Positions 27,329-36,917 of a stretch of DNA of 64,000 nt are shown piece after piece (the stretch's first letter is position 1; the number at the start of each line of letters is the position of its first letter). Under the pieces are notes generated by a model. It was not told the DNA's origin. It ran no database searches and saw only the letters and a program-made list of their open reading frames with translations. Location: positions 45,603-109,602 of the forward strand of contig VEXF01000001.1 in NCBI GenBank assembly GCA_009391275.1, in the 5' to 3' direction. This DNA comes from SAR202 cluster bacterium AD-804-J14_MRT_500m. GTDB lineage: Bacteria; Chloroflexota; Dehalococcoidia; UBA3495; GCA-2712585. The translations under genes and the position numbers were made by a program.

Positions 27329-28108
27329 GTGATTTCTCGAGAGAAGACCTTTGATGTGACAGTTTTGACTGCTGTCACATTCGATATGTGGGAGACCCTT
27401 ATCATTGAGGATAGAGATATCGGTCTTAAACGGGCCCAGCTTCGTATAAATGGGACCGCCGATGCTTTAGCCCAAGTAGGTCATCGCTATGCTGAGGATG
27501 ATTTGTGGGATGCTTATTGGGCTTGCGCAAAAACATGTGGTGAAATTCGAGATCAAGGGCGAGACATATCTTTCGACCAGCAAGTATCAATTTTTATCAA
27601 CGCCATAAAATCCGGTCTTTCAGTTGAGTTGCCGGAGCTCACTGCGCAGAGAATATCTTGGGTATATGATCAATCCTTTTTTGTCCATCCGACGCCACTC
27701 CACCCTGATGCGGTGTCTACGCTTGCTAGAGTAAAACGCGAAGGATTGAAGATAGGTTTAATTTCTAACACAGGCATGACCCCTGGTAGGACCGTGCGAG
27801 CTTATATGGACAAAGTCGGCATCTTGGATTTTTTCGACGTACTTGTGTTTTCGGACGAGGTACATCTAGCTAAACCGTCTCGGGAGATTTTTTGTCTCGC
27901 GTTGCATCAAATGGGTGTATTTCCGTCAGAAACTGTGCATGTTGGTGACGATCGAATGAAAGATGTTGCCGCGGCTAAGATCGCAGGGCTGAAAGCGATT
28001 TGGGTGCCCCGGTTCGCCCAGGATCAGCTTCCAGAATACTACCCCCCGGATGCCAGTGTAGAAGATTTGGCACATGTAGCTGACGCTATTATTTCCCTTG
28101 TTAACTAA
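27329..28108 (+). CDS. HAD-superfamily hydrolase (haloacid-dehalogenase-like)
   Basis: The 259-residue protein has the HAD core with a helical cap. Motif I is VTFDMWETL, motif II LISNTGM, and motif III AKPSREIF followed by VHVGDDRMKDVAAAKIAG. The second Asp of the phosphatase motif (DxD) is Trp here, which is like the DxYGTL form of haloacid dehalogenases. It may therefore not be a phosphatase. The start is a GTG at 27329; a GTG at 27356 just before the conserved core is an alternative. It ends 20 nt before the convergent alpha/beta hydrolase gene. Confidence 0.85.
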   Translation: MISREKTFDVTVLTAVTFDMWETLIIEDRDIGLKRAQLRINGTADALAQVGHRYAEDDLWDAYWACAKTCGEIRDQGRDISFDQQVSIFINAIKSGLSVELPELTAQRISWVYDQSFFVHPTPLHPDAVSTLARVKREGLKIGLISNTGMTPGRTVRAYMDKVGILDFFDVLVFSDEVHLAKPSREIFCLALHQMGVFPSETVHVGDDRMKDVAAAKIAGLKAIWVPRFAQDQLPEYYPPDASVEDLAHVADAIISLVN

Positions 28109-28128
28109 CAGGACTCGTAATTTATCGG

Positions 28129-28995
28129 CTATGGTGATACAAAGCCCGATGCAATTGACAAGTCCCTCTCTGCCCACTTATCGGACTCAACGGCTGTCAG
28201 GAAAACGTCTATGGTCCTGTTGAACAGGGCTGGATCTTCTAGATTTGGGGTGTGTCCTGATTGAGGGAACATCGCCAAACCGGATCTTGGGATGTTACGC
28301 CTCATAAATATGGACGGCTCAATACAGGGCTCGTCCTCGTCTCCACAAATTATAAGTGTTGGGACTTTCAGATTCCGCATTTTGTCCTTCTGTTCGAAGA
28401 CGCTTGGCCTTAGAGCTTGAAACCCTCGGAACGTTAGGGCGGCTCCATTCGAGTCGTGGGTCAATAGTGCTTCCCTGAATTCGTTCCATCCTCGCGGATC
28501 TTTTCGAAGGAATGATTGTCGTGCGCGCGATCTGGCGTATTCGTCCCCCATCTCTTTTAATCCCTCAGTTTCAAACCGGTGAGCTAGCGCTAGTGTCTCA
28601 GTTCGCCAACTTTCAGTATCTGTACTCCCGGTACCGGCTCCGGACACGATCAGTGCACGGGACATGTCAGGATGTTCGAACCCAAAATTTAATGCGACTG
28701 TACCACCCATAGATAGTCCGGCTACGTAGGCCGATTTGATTCCGAGATGCAATAGCAATCCGTGTAGGTCGCTGACTGCTATGTCTTGTGAGTAGCTGTC
28801 TACACCGTCGGGTACGTCGGAAGGGGGATAGCCACGGGCGTTATAAGTAATAACCATGTATCGTCGCGAGAAATGTCGCACTTGATTCTCCCAGCTCCGA
28901 TGATCTCCACCGAATTCATGTGAGAAAATTAACGGGAAACCTGTACCAGTTACTTCGTAGTATATGTGTACTCCATCAATAGTGACCGTTGACAT
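28129..28995 (-). CDS. Alpha/beta hydrolase
   Basis: A 288-residue alpha/beta-hydrolase with the full triad. The nucleophile is S95 in AGLSMGGTVAL, the acid is in LIICGDEDEPC, and the histidine is in QSGHTPNLEDP. The oxyanion region SHEFGGDHRSWE follows the first strands. It lacks a signal peptide and is presumably cytoplasmic. Substrates in this family are too diverse to infer one. The ATG is preceded by GGAGAC. The NYN-domain gene upstream starts its own frame on the same strand, with about 38 bp between them, so the two may be co-transcribed. Confidence 0.88.
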   Translation of the reverse strand: MSTVTIDGVHIYYEVTGTGFPLIFSHEFGGDHRSWENQVRHFSRRYMVITYNARGYPPSDVPDGVDSYSQDIAVSDLHGLLLHLGIKSAYVAGLSMGGTVALNFGFEHPDMSRALIVSGAGTGSTDTESWRTETLALAHRFETEGLKEMGDEYARSRARQSFLRKDPRGWNEFREALLTHDSNGAALTFRGFQALRPSVFEQKDKMRNLKVPTLIICGDEDEPCIEPSIFMRRNIPRSGLAMFPQSGHTPNLEDPALFNRTIDVFLTAVESDKWAERDLSIASGFVSP

Positions 28996-29033
28996 TGGTA
29001 GTCTCCAGTAATTGGATTAATAAGGGTATATAC

Positions 29034-29696
29034 CTATGTTAAATTAGTGGCAACTGGTTCCTCTGTGCTGGTTGGGGGTGTTGTCTGGTCGTTGGGTGTG
29101 ATCGGACGGCGGCGACGGCGCCGTTTCCTTAGTGGGGGGTTGGCTATCTCATCTTCACGCTCGCGTTGCCCTCTCCCTGATACCCACAGATCGTCAAAAA
29201 AACTGCGCTCCAAGATGGTTAAAACGTCAGCCACCTGAGATAGTTCGTAGGATAGATTCCCCGGAAAAGAGACTACTTCTACATGTCGTCCAAAATTTTT
29301 GATAGTCTGGATGGCATAAGCAAAGTCACCGTCCCCGCTTACTAAGATGCCGGTATCATACTTATTTGTCCATCCGTATTGGAGTAAATCTGTGGCCATC
29401 ATAATATCTACACCTTTTTCAACCATCACATCCCCGCGATACTTTGAGGTTCCCAAGCGCACTTCCATATACGATGTGCCGTACAATGTCGCTAGAAATT
29501 TTTGTTGTTCCTGATATGCGTGTCCTCTGCGGTCAGAATCTTGAAGAATATTGTAATAATAGGCTCTAAATAACTCGCGGCCACTCGATAATTTCGATAT
29601 AAAAGCGCCAAAATCCAGATCCATTCGGCCACAATTTTCATCCAATGCATGATATAGGTTGCTGCCATCGATAAATATAGCTACGCGTTGGGTCAA
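29034..29696 (-). CDS. NYN-domain (LabA/DUF88) putative RNase with arginine-rich tail
   Basis: The first ~170 residues form a PIN-like NYN domain. Acidic residues expected to hold the metal are in FIDGSNLYHAL (D10), VEKGVDIMMATD and LVSGDGDFAYAI. Related proteins cleave RNA. The C-terminal ~50 residues are low-complexity, with a basic run (LRKRRRRRRPI) then a Pro/Thr tail, probably disordered and suited to RNA binding. The start appears to be a TTG with AAAGGCGG upstream. About 260 bp separate it from the alcohol dehydrogenase gene upstream. Confidence 0.88.
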   Translation of the reverse strand: MTQRVAIFIDGSNLYHALDENCGRMDLDFGAFISKLSSGRELFRAYYYNILQDSDRRGHAYQEQQKFLATLYGTSYMEVRLGTSKYRGDVMVEKGVDIMMATDLLQYGWTNKYDTGILVSGDGDFAYAIQTIKNFGRHVEVVSFPGNLSYELSQVADVLTILERSFFDDLWVSGRGQREREDEIANPPLRKRRRRRRPITPNDQTTPPTSTEEPVATNLT

Positions 29697-29956
29697 TAAA
29701 TACCGCCTTTCTGATTGTTCGTCTGAGTATCCGACAATGGTCGTAGTTCGAACGAGTTTTGGTTTCCCGAAACAGGGCTAAATTTTACCATATCACACTT
29801 CGCTAGGACTCCAAGGTAACCAATCTGCTTAAAACAGCATATCAGAAGGATCACCTTGGATCCCCCAGATAGAAATACGAATCCAATAGAGGAAGAGTAT
29901 GGCTAGATTCTGAACCAGATCATATCTGACGTCGATTTGGGCTAATAATACAAAAT

Positions 29957-31066
29957 TTACCTATCGTCGAATTCGGTTATAATTCCTCTTCCGACGTCTC
30001 CATTAACGAGGTTCTGATACGCTTCATTAATCTCGTCCAAGTGATATCTGTGGGTTACCATATCATCTAGAGCAAGTTGACCGGAAGCGTACATCTCAGC
30101 AATGCGTGGCATATCTGAATGCAGCCTCGCTGATCCGTAATAACTGCCTCTTAGAGTCTTTTCTTGTCTTACCAATGTCGATGGATTTATCTCAGGGATC
30201 TGACCGTCTGGGGTAATTCCAACTATGGTGGCTGTACCGCCTTTTCTTGCCATGTCAAACGCCAATTCTACTGTTTCTTTAGATCCAAATACTTCGAAAG
30301 TATAATCAGCTCCTAATCCGTTGGTGATCTCTTTTACCCGCTGGACGGAATCTTGTTGCTTGGGGTTGACAGTGTGTGTCGCGCCGAATCCCATCGCGAA
30401 CTCTAGAGCACCTTCGCTTATATCGACCGCAATTATTTTGGATGCTCCGGACAGTTTAGCGCCTTGGATAACATTGAGCCCTACACCGCCACATCCCACC
30501 ACTGCGACACTGCTACCTGGGACGACACCGGCGGTGATTGTTACAGCCCCTACCCCTGTCGTCACACAACAACCGATCATAGCGGCAATTTCTAGGGGTA
30601 AATCGTCTGGACACGGTATACATGATACGTCCGGCACCACGGACCGTTGAGCAAAACAGGCGAGTTTGCCCATTGGCGTGAAATCTTGATCACCTTTGTG
30701 CAATCTATATGTGCCATCCAACATCGTGGTTGAAGTTGCCATATGTTTGTCGCACAGGTTGGGTTTTCCGGTGTTGCAGTAATAACAATGTCCGCAGCTA
30801 GCTACAAACGAAAGGATAACTTTGTCTCCGGGTTTTACCACTGTTACCCCTGACCCAACTTCCTCGACTATGCCCGATCCTTCATGTCCAAGAACCATAG
30901 GTAATCGTGCTGCGTTTTCCCCAGACATTAAATGCCAATCGCTACGGCAAATTCCGGCGCTACCAATCTTCACCAAGACCTCACCAGATTTGGGTTCATC
31001 GAGTTCCAATTCCTCGATTACTAGAGGTGATCCGGCTTCGTACAATACCGCCGCTTTAGTTTTCAT
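29957..31066 (-). CDS. Zinc-dependent alcohol dehydrogenase (MDR, class III-like)
   Basis: A 369-residue MDR enzyme with both zinc sites. Catalytic ligands are the Cys in GICRSDWH, the His in LGHEGSG and the Cys in GCCVTTGVG. The structural zinc lobe has C-x2-C-x2-C-x7-C in [16 protein letters not shown]. The NAD motif is [18 protein letters not shown]. The pattern resembles the formaldehyde/long-chain or mycothiol-type ADH branch. It would oxidise an alcohol or hydroxy acid with NAD. The ATG has AAGGAGC. The fumarylacetoacetase-family gene lies 91 bp upstream on the same strand. Confidence 0.92.
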   Translation of the reverse strand: MKTKAAVLYEAGSPLVIEELELDEPKSGEVLVKIGSAGICRSDWHLMSGENAARLPMVLGHEGSGIVEEVGSGVTVVKPGDKVILSFVASCGHCYYCNTGKPNLCDKHMATSTTMLDGTYRLHKGDQDFTPMGKLACFAQRSVVPDVSCIPCPDDLPLEIAAMIGCCVTTGVGAVTITAGVVPGSSVAVVGCGGVGLNVIQGAKLSGASKIIAVDISEGALEFAMGFGATHTVNPKQQDSVQRVKEITNGLGADYTFEVFGSKETVELAFDMARKGGTATIVGITPDGQIPEINPSTLVRQEKTLRGSYYGSARLHSDMPRIAEMYASGQLALDDMVTHRYHLDEINEAYQNLVNGDVGRGIITEFDDR

Positions 31067-31157
31067 TGAGAGCTCCTTATATGTCTTTAGTTTTAAGTTG
31101 GGCTATTATGGCGGCGCGATTCTTGCAAACATGATGGCGTGGGTCATTTCAGCATGT

Positions 31158-31943
31158 TTAGATGGTTGAGCGCACAACTTGGTTCCGCAATGTCCCTATC
31201 CCTGTGATTTCGACTTCTATTTGGTCGCCATGTTTCATGTTGAGTGTTGGTCCATCAGTGCCCATCCAGATCGCGTCACCAGGATACAACGTTAGATTTT
31301 TGGTCATGGTGCTAATATAACGCTCTACTCCGAACAACATATCGTTTGTGGCGAATTGGTAAACTTCCTCCCCATTTAGCCTAACGGTTGTGCGCATTGC
31401 ATCTAACAGGGCGTCAGTCTCTATCCATGGGCCCATTGGTTTGAAAGTGTCTGTATTTTTAGATCTCCACATGGTTCTATCACTTCTTTGCCAGGACCGT
31501 TCGCTCACGTCATTTCCAATTGTATAACCCAACACACAGCTTAGAGCATCATCTTCAGATAGGTGCTTTGCTTCTTTTCCTATGACTACCACTAATTCAC
31601 CTTCGTATTGAACCTCGTTGGTTGCGTTTGCTGGAATAACTATTGGTTCATTATGTCCGATCAGTGCGTTGTTAGCCCGGTATCCGATGTCTGGTTTGTC
31701 AGGCAGCTTCACCTCTTCTCCCCTGGATTCAGCTGTCTCAGTTATGTGTGACAGGTAGTTTAATCCTGCAGCGTAAAATGTTTTTGGGACAAACGGCACA
31801 AGCAAAGTTGTATCTTCAAGCCGTCGGCGAACAGATTTTATTTGATATGGCCCGAACGGTGTTCCTTGTATTTCTACTATATATTCTCCATCAACGATCC
31901 CATAGGAAGTGACATCGTCAGATATAAATCTACAAAATCTCAT
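31158..31943 (-). CDS. Fumarylacetoacetate hydrolase family protein
   Basis: A 261-residue FAH-fold protein. The metal-binding acids are in [13 protein letters not shown] (E-x-E) and [12 protein letters not shown] (Asp). The motif [11 protein letters not shown] precedes the first, and FKPMGPW and AIWMGTDG are common in the family. Members hydrolyse or decarboxylate 3-oxo or 2-hydroxy-muconate-type acids in aromatic degradation, or isomerise them. The ATG has AAGGAC upstream. It is divergent from the asparaginase-like gene and may be co-transcribed with the alcohol dehydrogenase. Confidence 0.9.
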   Translation of the reverse strand: MRFCRFISDDVTSYGIVDGEYIVEIQGTPFGPYQIKSVRRRLEDTTLLVPFVPKTFYAAGLNYLSHITETAESRGEEVKLPDKPDIGYRANNALIGHNEPIVIPANATNEVQYEGELVVVIGKEAKHLSEDDALSCVLGYTIGNDVSERSWQRSDRTMWRSKNTDTFKPMGPWIETDALLDAMRTTVRLNGEEVYQFATNDMLFGVERYISTMTKNLTLYPGDAIWMGTDGPTLNMKHGDQIEVEITGIGTLRNQVVRSTI

Positions 31944-32093
31944 TGCTGGAAGTCCTTATCCTTGATCCCACGATCATTGCCATTTAAAGTTGTCGTGTTT
32001 GAATTATGTATGTGTCTGCTGATAGCGTCAATACTTATTACATGAGGCAGATTTCGGTGAGTCGATATCTGATACGTTTTTGGAGAAGAAGTA

Positions 32094-33098
32094 ATGGCAT
32101 CTAAACCCACTGTTGTAGTTCTAGGAACCGGCGGTAGCATCTCTGGTCTAGGACCTGATAGGTTGGACTATGTATTGTATCCAGAGATTGGTGGCCGTCT
32201 ACGAATTGAGGAATCATTGCAGAGAATTCCAGAGGTTGCTGATATAGCTAGCATTCGTAGCGAAAACCTTGTGAGTGTTGGAAGCGGTAGTGTCGGACCT
32301 GCCACTTGGCTCAAACTTGCTAATCGGATTAATTCGATTTTCCGCACGGAAACTGATGTGGATGGCATAGTAGTAACTCATGGAACAGCTACTTTAGAAG
32401 AGACTGCTTACTTCCTCCATCTAACTGTTAAATCACCCAAGCCGGTAGTAATTACCGGTGCTATGCGGCCCCCTTCTTCAATGGGCACCGATGCCGATCT
32501 TAACCTTTATAATGCTGTGCAGCTCGCATCCGATCCAGCAGCCGGTGGACGTGGTGTCCTCACTGTGCTCAATCAGCAGATTCATTCCGGACGTGACGTT
32601 ACAAAAGGAGATGCATTGCGCCCAGAGACATTCATTTCTCCAGATTGGGGTCCACTTGGATATGTGGATTCAAATCATCAAGTTGTATTTTATAGACTCC
32701 CTGAACGTAAACATACCGTAGCCTCTCCTTTCGATATGGATAGCAAAGATTCATTGCCGCGAGTTGATGTCGTTTACGCTTATGCTGGAGCCGATGAACT
32801 TTTGATTGACGCAGTTCGGAATAATCGATCCGACGGCCTAGTACTTGCTGGATTTGGAGCCGGAACGTTTACACCCTCGTTGGAATCTGCCGCCAAATCG
32901 GCTGTTGAAGATGGCATGTCAGTGGTTATATCTACCCGCTCGTATAAGGGTAGGGTCGTATTAACTCCAAGGAAATCCCAGTACGGATTTGTTGCCTCCG
33001 ATGACTTGATGCCTCCCAAGGCTAGGATCCTTCTCACCTTGGCCCTGACAATCACAGCGGATCGTGATAGGATCCAAGAGTTTTTCTACCAATATTAA
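32094..33098 (+). CDS. L-asparaginase family protein with altered substrate-binding Asp
   Basis: The 334-residue protein has the two-domain asparaginase fold. The first nucleophile T12 is kept in LGTGGSISG. The second motif normally reads THGTDT and here reads THGTATLEET: T98 is kept but the Asp that binds the substrate amino group is Ala99. The Lys partner is kept in DVTKGDALRP, and the region GAMRPPSSMGTDADLNLYNAV is typical. The activity may be on an amide lacking the free alpha-amino group. The ATG has GGAGAAG upstream. A DinB gene follows by 37 bp on the same strand. Confidence 0.88.
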   Translation: MASKPTVVVLGTGGSISGLGPDRLDYVLYPEIGGRLRIEESLQRIPEVADIASIRSENLVSVGSGSVGPATWLKLANRINSIFRTETDVDGIVVTHGTATLEETAYFLHLTVKSPKPVVITGAMRPPSSMGTDADLNLYNAVQLASDPAAGGRGVLTVLNQQIHSGRDVTKGDALRPETFISPDWGPLGYVDSNHQVVFYRLPERKHTVASPFDMDSKDSLPRVDVVYAYAGADELLIDAVRNNRSDGLVLAGFGAGTFTPSLESAAKSAVEDGMSVVISTRSYKGRVVLTPRKSQYGFVASDDLMPPKARILLTLALTITADRDRIQEFFYQY

Positions 33099-33135
33099 GA
33101 CGCAAAATAACTAAACACATCGCCCGGAGGTATAC

Positions 33136-33654
33136 ATGGACATCAAGCAATTTACTGAAGATACCTTTGCAGAAATTGATCACGACCTAGACGTTGCCAT
33201 GGACGGACTGACCACCGAAGAATTAAATTGGCGACCGACAGACCAAGCCAATCCTATTGGATTCACACTCTGGCACATGGCTCGAGCCGAGGATTTTTGG
33301 ATCAATGGCTTCGCATTGCAACAAACCCAGGTTTTTGTACAGGAAGGTTGGCCAGAAAAATGGGGGATCCCTGCCGGGGATACGGGAGGCGGATACACCA
33401 AGGAACAGGTTAACAGCTTTGCTACTCCTGATGTAAATGAGATCCGTCAATATGAACGCGCTGTACGTAAGGTTACCATCGATTATCTACGAGGCTTGGG
33501 TCCCGCTGATTTTGATTTCAAGCCTGAATCGAAAAATCCACGTCATCAGGGATATAATATTGGACGTATGTTTGGCCATATTCTGTGTGAACTCAGCCAA
33601 CATTTGGGTCATATCAGGTATTTGCGGGGTTTACAGCGCGGAATCAATCAGTGA
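33136..33654 (+). CDS. DinB-family protein (four-helix, metal-binding)
   Basis: The 172-residue helical protein shows the DinB/YfiT three-histidine pattern. H47 lies in TLWHMARAEDFW, and two more lie in MFGHILCELSQHLGHIRYL. Families of this kind act as metal-dependent thiol transferases or with unknown function. The repeated DGLTTEELNWRP start is common in the family. GGAGG precedes the ATG by about 6 nt. The short gap after the asparaginase-like gene suggests a shared transcript. Confidence 0.86.
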   Translation: MDIKQFTEDTFAEIDHDLDVAMDGLTTEELNWRPTDQANPIGFTLWHMARAEDFWINGFALQQTQVFVQEGWPEKWGIPAGDTGGGYTKEQVNSFATPDVNEIRQYERAVRKVTIDYLRGLGPADFDFKPESKNPRHQGYNIGRMFGHILCELSQHLGHIRYLRGLQRGINQ

Positions 33655-33901
33655 TGTCAGTGATTCTGCAAGCTCTTTGAGCGATTAGCACTTCTGATAT
33701 CAGCCTAGCTACACGTTCCGAGGCGGGTTTCCGAGAGAGATAACGGGACTTGATTCGTGCCGTTAAAGATGAATTAAGCATTAGTAATCCTAATTTTCCT
33801 TGTAAACTGTATGCAATCTCGTTCTTAATTTATACAGGCTCAGGTTACCATGTTCTGTAAGCATGGCCACTCGAATCTTTCAAGGAACGTCCAGATTGAT
33901 C

Positions 33902-34903
33902 ATGACTTCAAAATCTGCAAGTGGCTTTCTTATCCTGGGAATAGCCTTAATGCTTCTCTCGGCATGTGGGAAAGCGGAAAATCTCATTTTGTTCGTTTCC
34001 GATCGCAACGGTAACCCCGAAATCTATACTATGGATCCAGATGGCAACGATACGACTCGATTCACTTCGCACTTGGCCGCTGATTCATCTCCCAATTGGT
34101 CTCCAAAAAGGGACAAAGTTGCGTTTCTTCAAGAAGAAACTGATCGAACAGTCTTGAAGATCGCCCATTCTGATGGCACAAATGTTATAACTGAGCCTTC
34201 CACCAACGGGACAGTATGGCAATACAGGTGGTCGCCCGATGGTGAACACATTGCATTTACATCGGACATGGATGGACAGCCGGACATTTTCGTCTTGAAA
34301 CTAGACGGTGACACAAACGAGATTATAGCCGTTACTAAAACCAAAGAACGCGAAGACTTAGGGTCTTGGTCATCTGATGGAGAATGGTTGTCTTATGCAT
34401 TATTCGAAGGGGAATCGCCTGGAGTCTACGTTCGGAACCCCAATGGTGTAGACCTGATACGACTTACTTCTGTTCCTGCAAGAAGTCCTGTATGGTCGCC
34501 CAAAGGTGATGACATAGCCTTTTATCTTGACGGCGAAGATGGCAATGAAATCCATCTTGTGAATTATTCAACAAATGAAGAAACTGGATTAGTTACTCGC
34601 GTGGACGGCACGTTCCCAGTTTCATGGTCTCCAGATGGGAAACACATAGCTTACGTGTCTAATCAGCACGGTAATATGGAGATATACAGCATGGAAATAG
34701 ACGGAAGCGATCAGTTGCGACTTACTCGTAATGACCGACTTGATAATAATCCTGTATGGTCTCCTAATGGTAAACGGATCGCTTTCGTATCTTATTCGGG
34801 ATCCGGGGATGAAGGCGGTGAAATTTTCGCAATGGATGCAGATGGATCCAAACAGCGACGTTTAACCAATAACCCAAATAACGACTCAACTCCTTTTTGG
34901 TAG
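33902..34903 (+). CDS. TolB-like beta-propeller lipoprotein
   Basis: A probable lipoprotein: the N-terminal hydrophobic signal ends in LLSACGK, a clear lipobox with the acylated Cys about residue 22 from this start. The rest is a WD40/PD40-type propeller. Repeats have the form SPDGxxIAFxS, for example WSPDGEHIAFTSDMDG, WSPDGKHIAYVSNQHG and WSPNGKRIAFVSYSG, with interleaved DIFVL and EIYSM strands. It would be anchored outside the cytoplasmic membrane. The ATG at 33902 gives a good signal peptide; an ATG at 33863 upstream is possible but lacks a ribosome site. The function is unknown. Confidence 0.88.
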   Translation: MTSKSASGFLILGIALMLLSACGKAENLILFVSDRNGNPEIYTMDPDGNDTTRFTSHLAADSSPNWSPKRDKVAFLQEETDRTVLKIAHSDGTNVITEPSTNGTVWQYRWSPDGEHIAFTSDMDGQPDIFVLKLDGDTNEIIAVTKTKEREDLGSWSSDGEWLSYALFEGESPGVYVRNPNGVDLIRLTSVPARSPVWSPKGDDIAFYLDGEDGNEIHLVNYSTNEETGLVTRVDGTFPVSWSPDGKHIAYVSNQHGNMEIYSMEIDGSDQLRLTRNDRLDNNPVWSPNGKRIAFVSYSGSGDEGGEIFAMDADGSKQRRLTNNPNNDSTPFW

Positions 34904-35095
34904 CCGAGTTCTGATTCTTCTACGGTGGATGTGCATTAGTCTATGGTAAAGTCAGCTATCGTCGGAGATCTGAGATTAAGAGTACATCGTTCACTTAAAA
35001 AGATAAAAATAACTTGGGTAATTATATGATGGAAGAACGCGTAGTCGGTACGTTACGTAACGGATCCAATATGCTAGGATTAAATCAACAGTAAA

Positions 35096-35536
35096 ATGAA
35101 TTGTCCTAGATGTAAAGATACGCGCTTGGAACTGACAGACCTTCGGGGGATCGAAGTTGACCGATGTGTTGTTTGTCGTGGGATCTGGCTAGATCATCAT
35201 GAGCTTGATGAACTAGAAGATAAGGCCATGGATCAAGGCCGCTCTAAGGGTACTCTTACTTATTTCAAACGTGATAGTGATATAGGATGTCCTAAATGTG
35301 GCATGGGGATGATTACATTTAACTATCGGGCTCATGATCTTCCGATCGACCTTTGTGAGCAAGGTCATGGATACTGGCTGGACCCTGGGGAAGATGAAAA
35401 GGTGCTTGGTGTCCTACGAGAACGTGTGAAAGATCTAAACCGATCTTCTTCCGCCGAAGCGTCATGGCTTCGAGCGAAAACAGTTCGACAATCTAAGTCG
35501 ATGTTCTCGAAGATCAAAGATTATTTTCGGCGTTAG
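35096..35536 (+). CDS. Zinc-ribbon (zf-TFIIB) domain protein
   Basis: The 146-residue protein carries two related zinc ribbons. The first has MNCPRCKD and RCVVCRGIWLD; the second has IGCPKCGMGM and LCEQGHGYWLDPGE, where the second pair of ligands is Cys and His. The tail is basic and helical (SMFSKIKDYFRR). Single zf-TFIIB proteins of this type are widespread and uncharacterised. Its last 23 bp overlap the convergent uracil-DNA glycosylase gene. Confidence 0.88.
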   Translation: MNCPRCKDTRLELTDLRGIEVDRCVVCRGIWLDHHELDELEDKAMDQGRSKGTLTYFKRDSDIGCPKCGMGMITFNYRAHDLPIDLCEQGHGYWLDPGEDEKVLGVLRERVKDLNRSSSAEASWLRAKTVRQSKSMFSKIKDYFRR

Positions 35537-36221
35537 GATTTTTGTTTAGAATTTTCCTGACTGTAACAAACACGTTATCGAACATTTCGCGTGTTAGACG
35601 CCCGGTTTGGGTATTTTGCTGGCTTGGGTGGTATGAAGATACTATTGTGAGATCTTTAGATAGTTTATGGCTTAGATTGTGCCCGAATGGCAACGCGGGC
35701 GACGGAACGGCTAAACCCATGGAACGCCGTGCTGAGAAGTAGTTTTTGAACGCAATGTTCCCAAGTGCCACGAGTACTTCTACATTTTTTAATAATCTTA
35801 ACTCTTTCACGAGATAAGGCTGACAGTTAGCCATCTCCTGGGGGAATGGTTTATTTAGTGGTGGTGCGCAATGTAAAGGGGCAGTTATATATGCGTCAGT
35901 TAGCGTTTGGCCATCTCCGCGGTGAGTTGATTCTGGTTGCGATGCAAATCCAAATTTGTGCAGGGCCCCGTAAACCCAGTCTCCACTCTTATCCCCAGTA
36001 AACATCCGACCAGTTCGGTTACCTCCATGTGCGGCTGGTGCTAGACCCAATATGAGGACTCTTGCATCAGGGTCACCAAATGAAGGAACTGGTTTGCCCC
36101 AATATTCCCAATCCATGTACATCCGGCGTTTTTTCGCAGCTGTGGTTCGACAATGATTTACTAGCCTTGGGCAAAGGGTACAATTGACGATCTCATTCTG
36201 GAGTTTTTCAAGGGATGTCAT
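35514..36221 (-). CDS. udgB: Uracil-DNA glycosylase, family 5 (UDGb)
   Basis: The 235-residue protein carries the family-5 motif LGLAPAAHGGNRTGRMFTGD, with Ala where other families have a catalytic Asp. The C-terminal motif is SSYHPSQQNTQTGRLT. N-terminal cysteines C14 and C17, plus C-rich positions in the middle, suit a [4Fe-4S] cluster. It removes uracil, hypoxanthine and other deaminated bases from DNA as base-excision repair. Its start has no strong ribosome site in view. The tail overlaps the zinc-ribbon gene by 23 bp on the opposite strand. Confidence 0.93.
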   Translation of the reverse strand: MTSLEKLQNEIVNCTLCPRLVNHCRTTAAKKRRMYMDWEYWGKPVPSFGDPDARVLILGLAPAAHGGNRTGRMFTGDKSGDWVYGALHKFGFASQPESTHRGDGQTLTDAYITAPLHCAPPLNKPFPQEMANCQPYLVKELRLLKNVEVLVALGNIAFKNYFSARRSMGLAVPSPALPFGHNLSHKLSKDLTIVSSYHPSQQNTQTGRLTREMFDNVFVTVRKILNKNPNAENNL

Positions 36222-36475
36222 GTCAAAAAGTTGCCACCTGTAGATCTAGTTTCCTAGATTCTTTCTTGGTATCTCTTGTCTAGTGTAAGCCAAAGGATGC
36301 AGAGTCGGCAGTCTGGCGTTAGAACTAAGCCAGTATAGGTTAAAAATCGTTGTATGGAGCAGTCTGGATCATTGGCAAAAGTCGAGAGACCTATGAACCT
36401 TATTTAGGTTACGTTATGCTTGGACTGATAGAATATGGCTTATGTCATACTATTAAATTCGTTCGAGGTTTTGTC

Positions 36476-36865
36476 GTGACAACTGAGGAAAAACGAGGCT
36501 ATTTGGTTCGCATATTAGAGGACCGCGGGTACTTATTGGACATGCATAAAATTATGGTTTCCAATGATCTTGAATGGGTGAAGGCATATGATGCTTTTGC
36601 AGAAGCCACTTATACTGGTGAACGCCTGCTTGATCGGAAAACCAAGGAACTGCTGCAGGTGGTGGTAGAAGCGGCTCTGCGAGCCGAAGTAGGCCAAATT
36701 GAGGCTCACGTTAGAAATGCTATCAATGCCGGAGCGACGCCGCAAGAGGTGCTAGAAGCTCTAGAAACGGTCGTGATGCCTATGGGAATGCTTGCATTGC
36801 GACGAGGGCTACAAGCGTGGGCCGCTGCCGTCGATCCTGAGATCATAGATTTAGATGGCGATTAG
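36476..36865 (+). CDS. Carboxymuconolactone decarboxylase-like protein without redox Cys pair
   Basis: This 129-residue protein has the AhpD-like helical fold, with EAHVRNAINAGATPQEVLEALETVVMP as core. The CxxC pair found in peroxidase-type members is replaced (AEVGQIEAH), so a thiol-peroxidase role is unlikely. The GTG at 36476 is chosen because GAGG lies 7 nt upstream; longer upstream frame reading does not look conserved. It is followed by the convergent dehydrogenase gene. Function unknown. Confidence 0.8.
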   Translation: MTTEEKRGYLVRILEDRGYLLDMHKIMVSNDLEWVKAYDAFAEATYTGERLLDRKTKELLQVVVEAALRAEVGQIEAHVRNAINAGATPQEVLEALETVVMPMGMLALRRGLQAWAAAVDPEIIDLDGD

Positions 36866-36917
36866 CAATTTATTAAATCTTGGTGGGTTACAGCCATAAA
36901 TTTCCCTGCCTCTGGTG

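Noticed and set aside
29810..29860. 8-bp inverted repeat TCCAAGGT/ACCTTGGA between the alcohol dehydrogenase and NYN genes
   Set aside because: A 35-nt loop and no T-run make it a poor terminator; it was left out as a feature.
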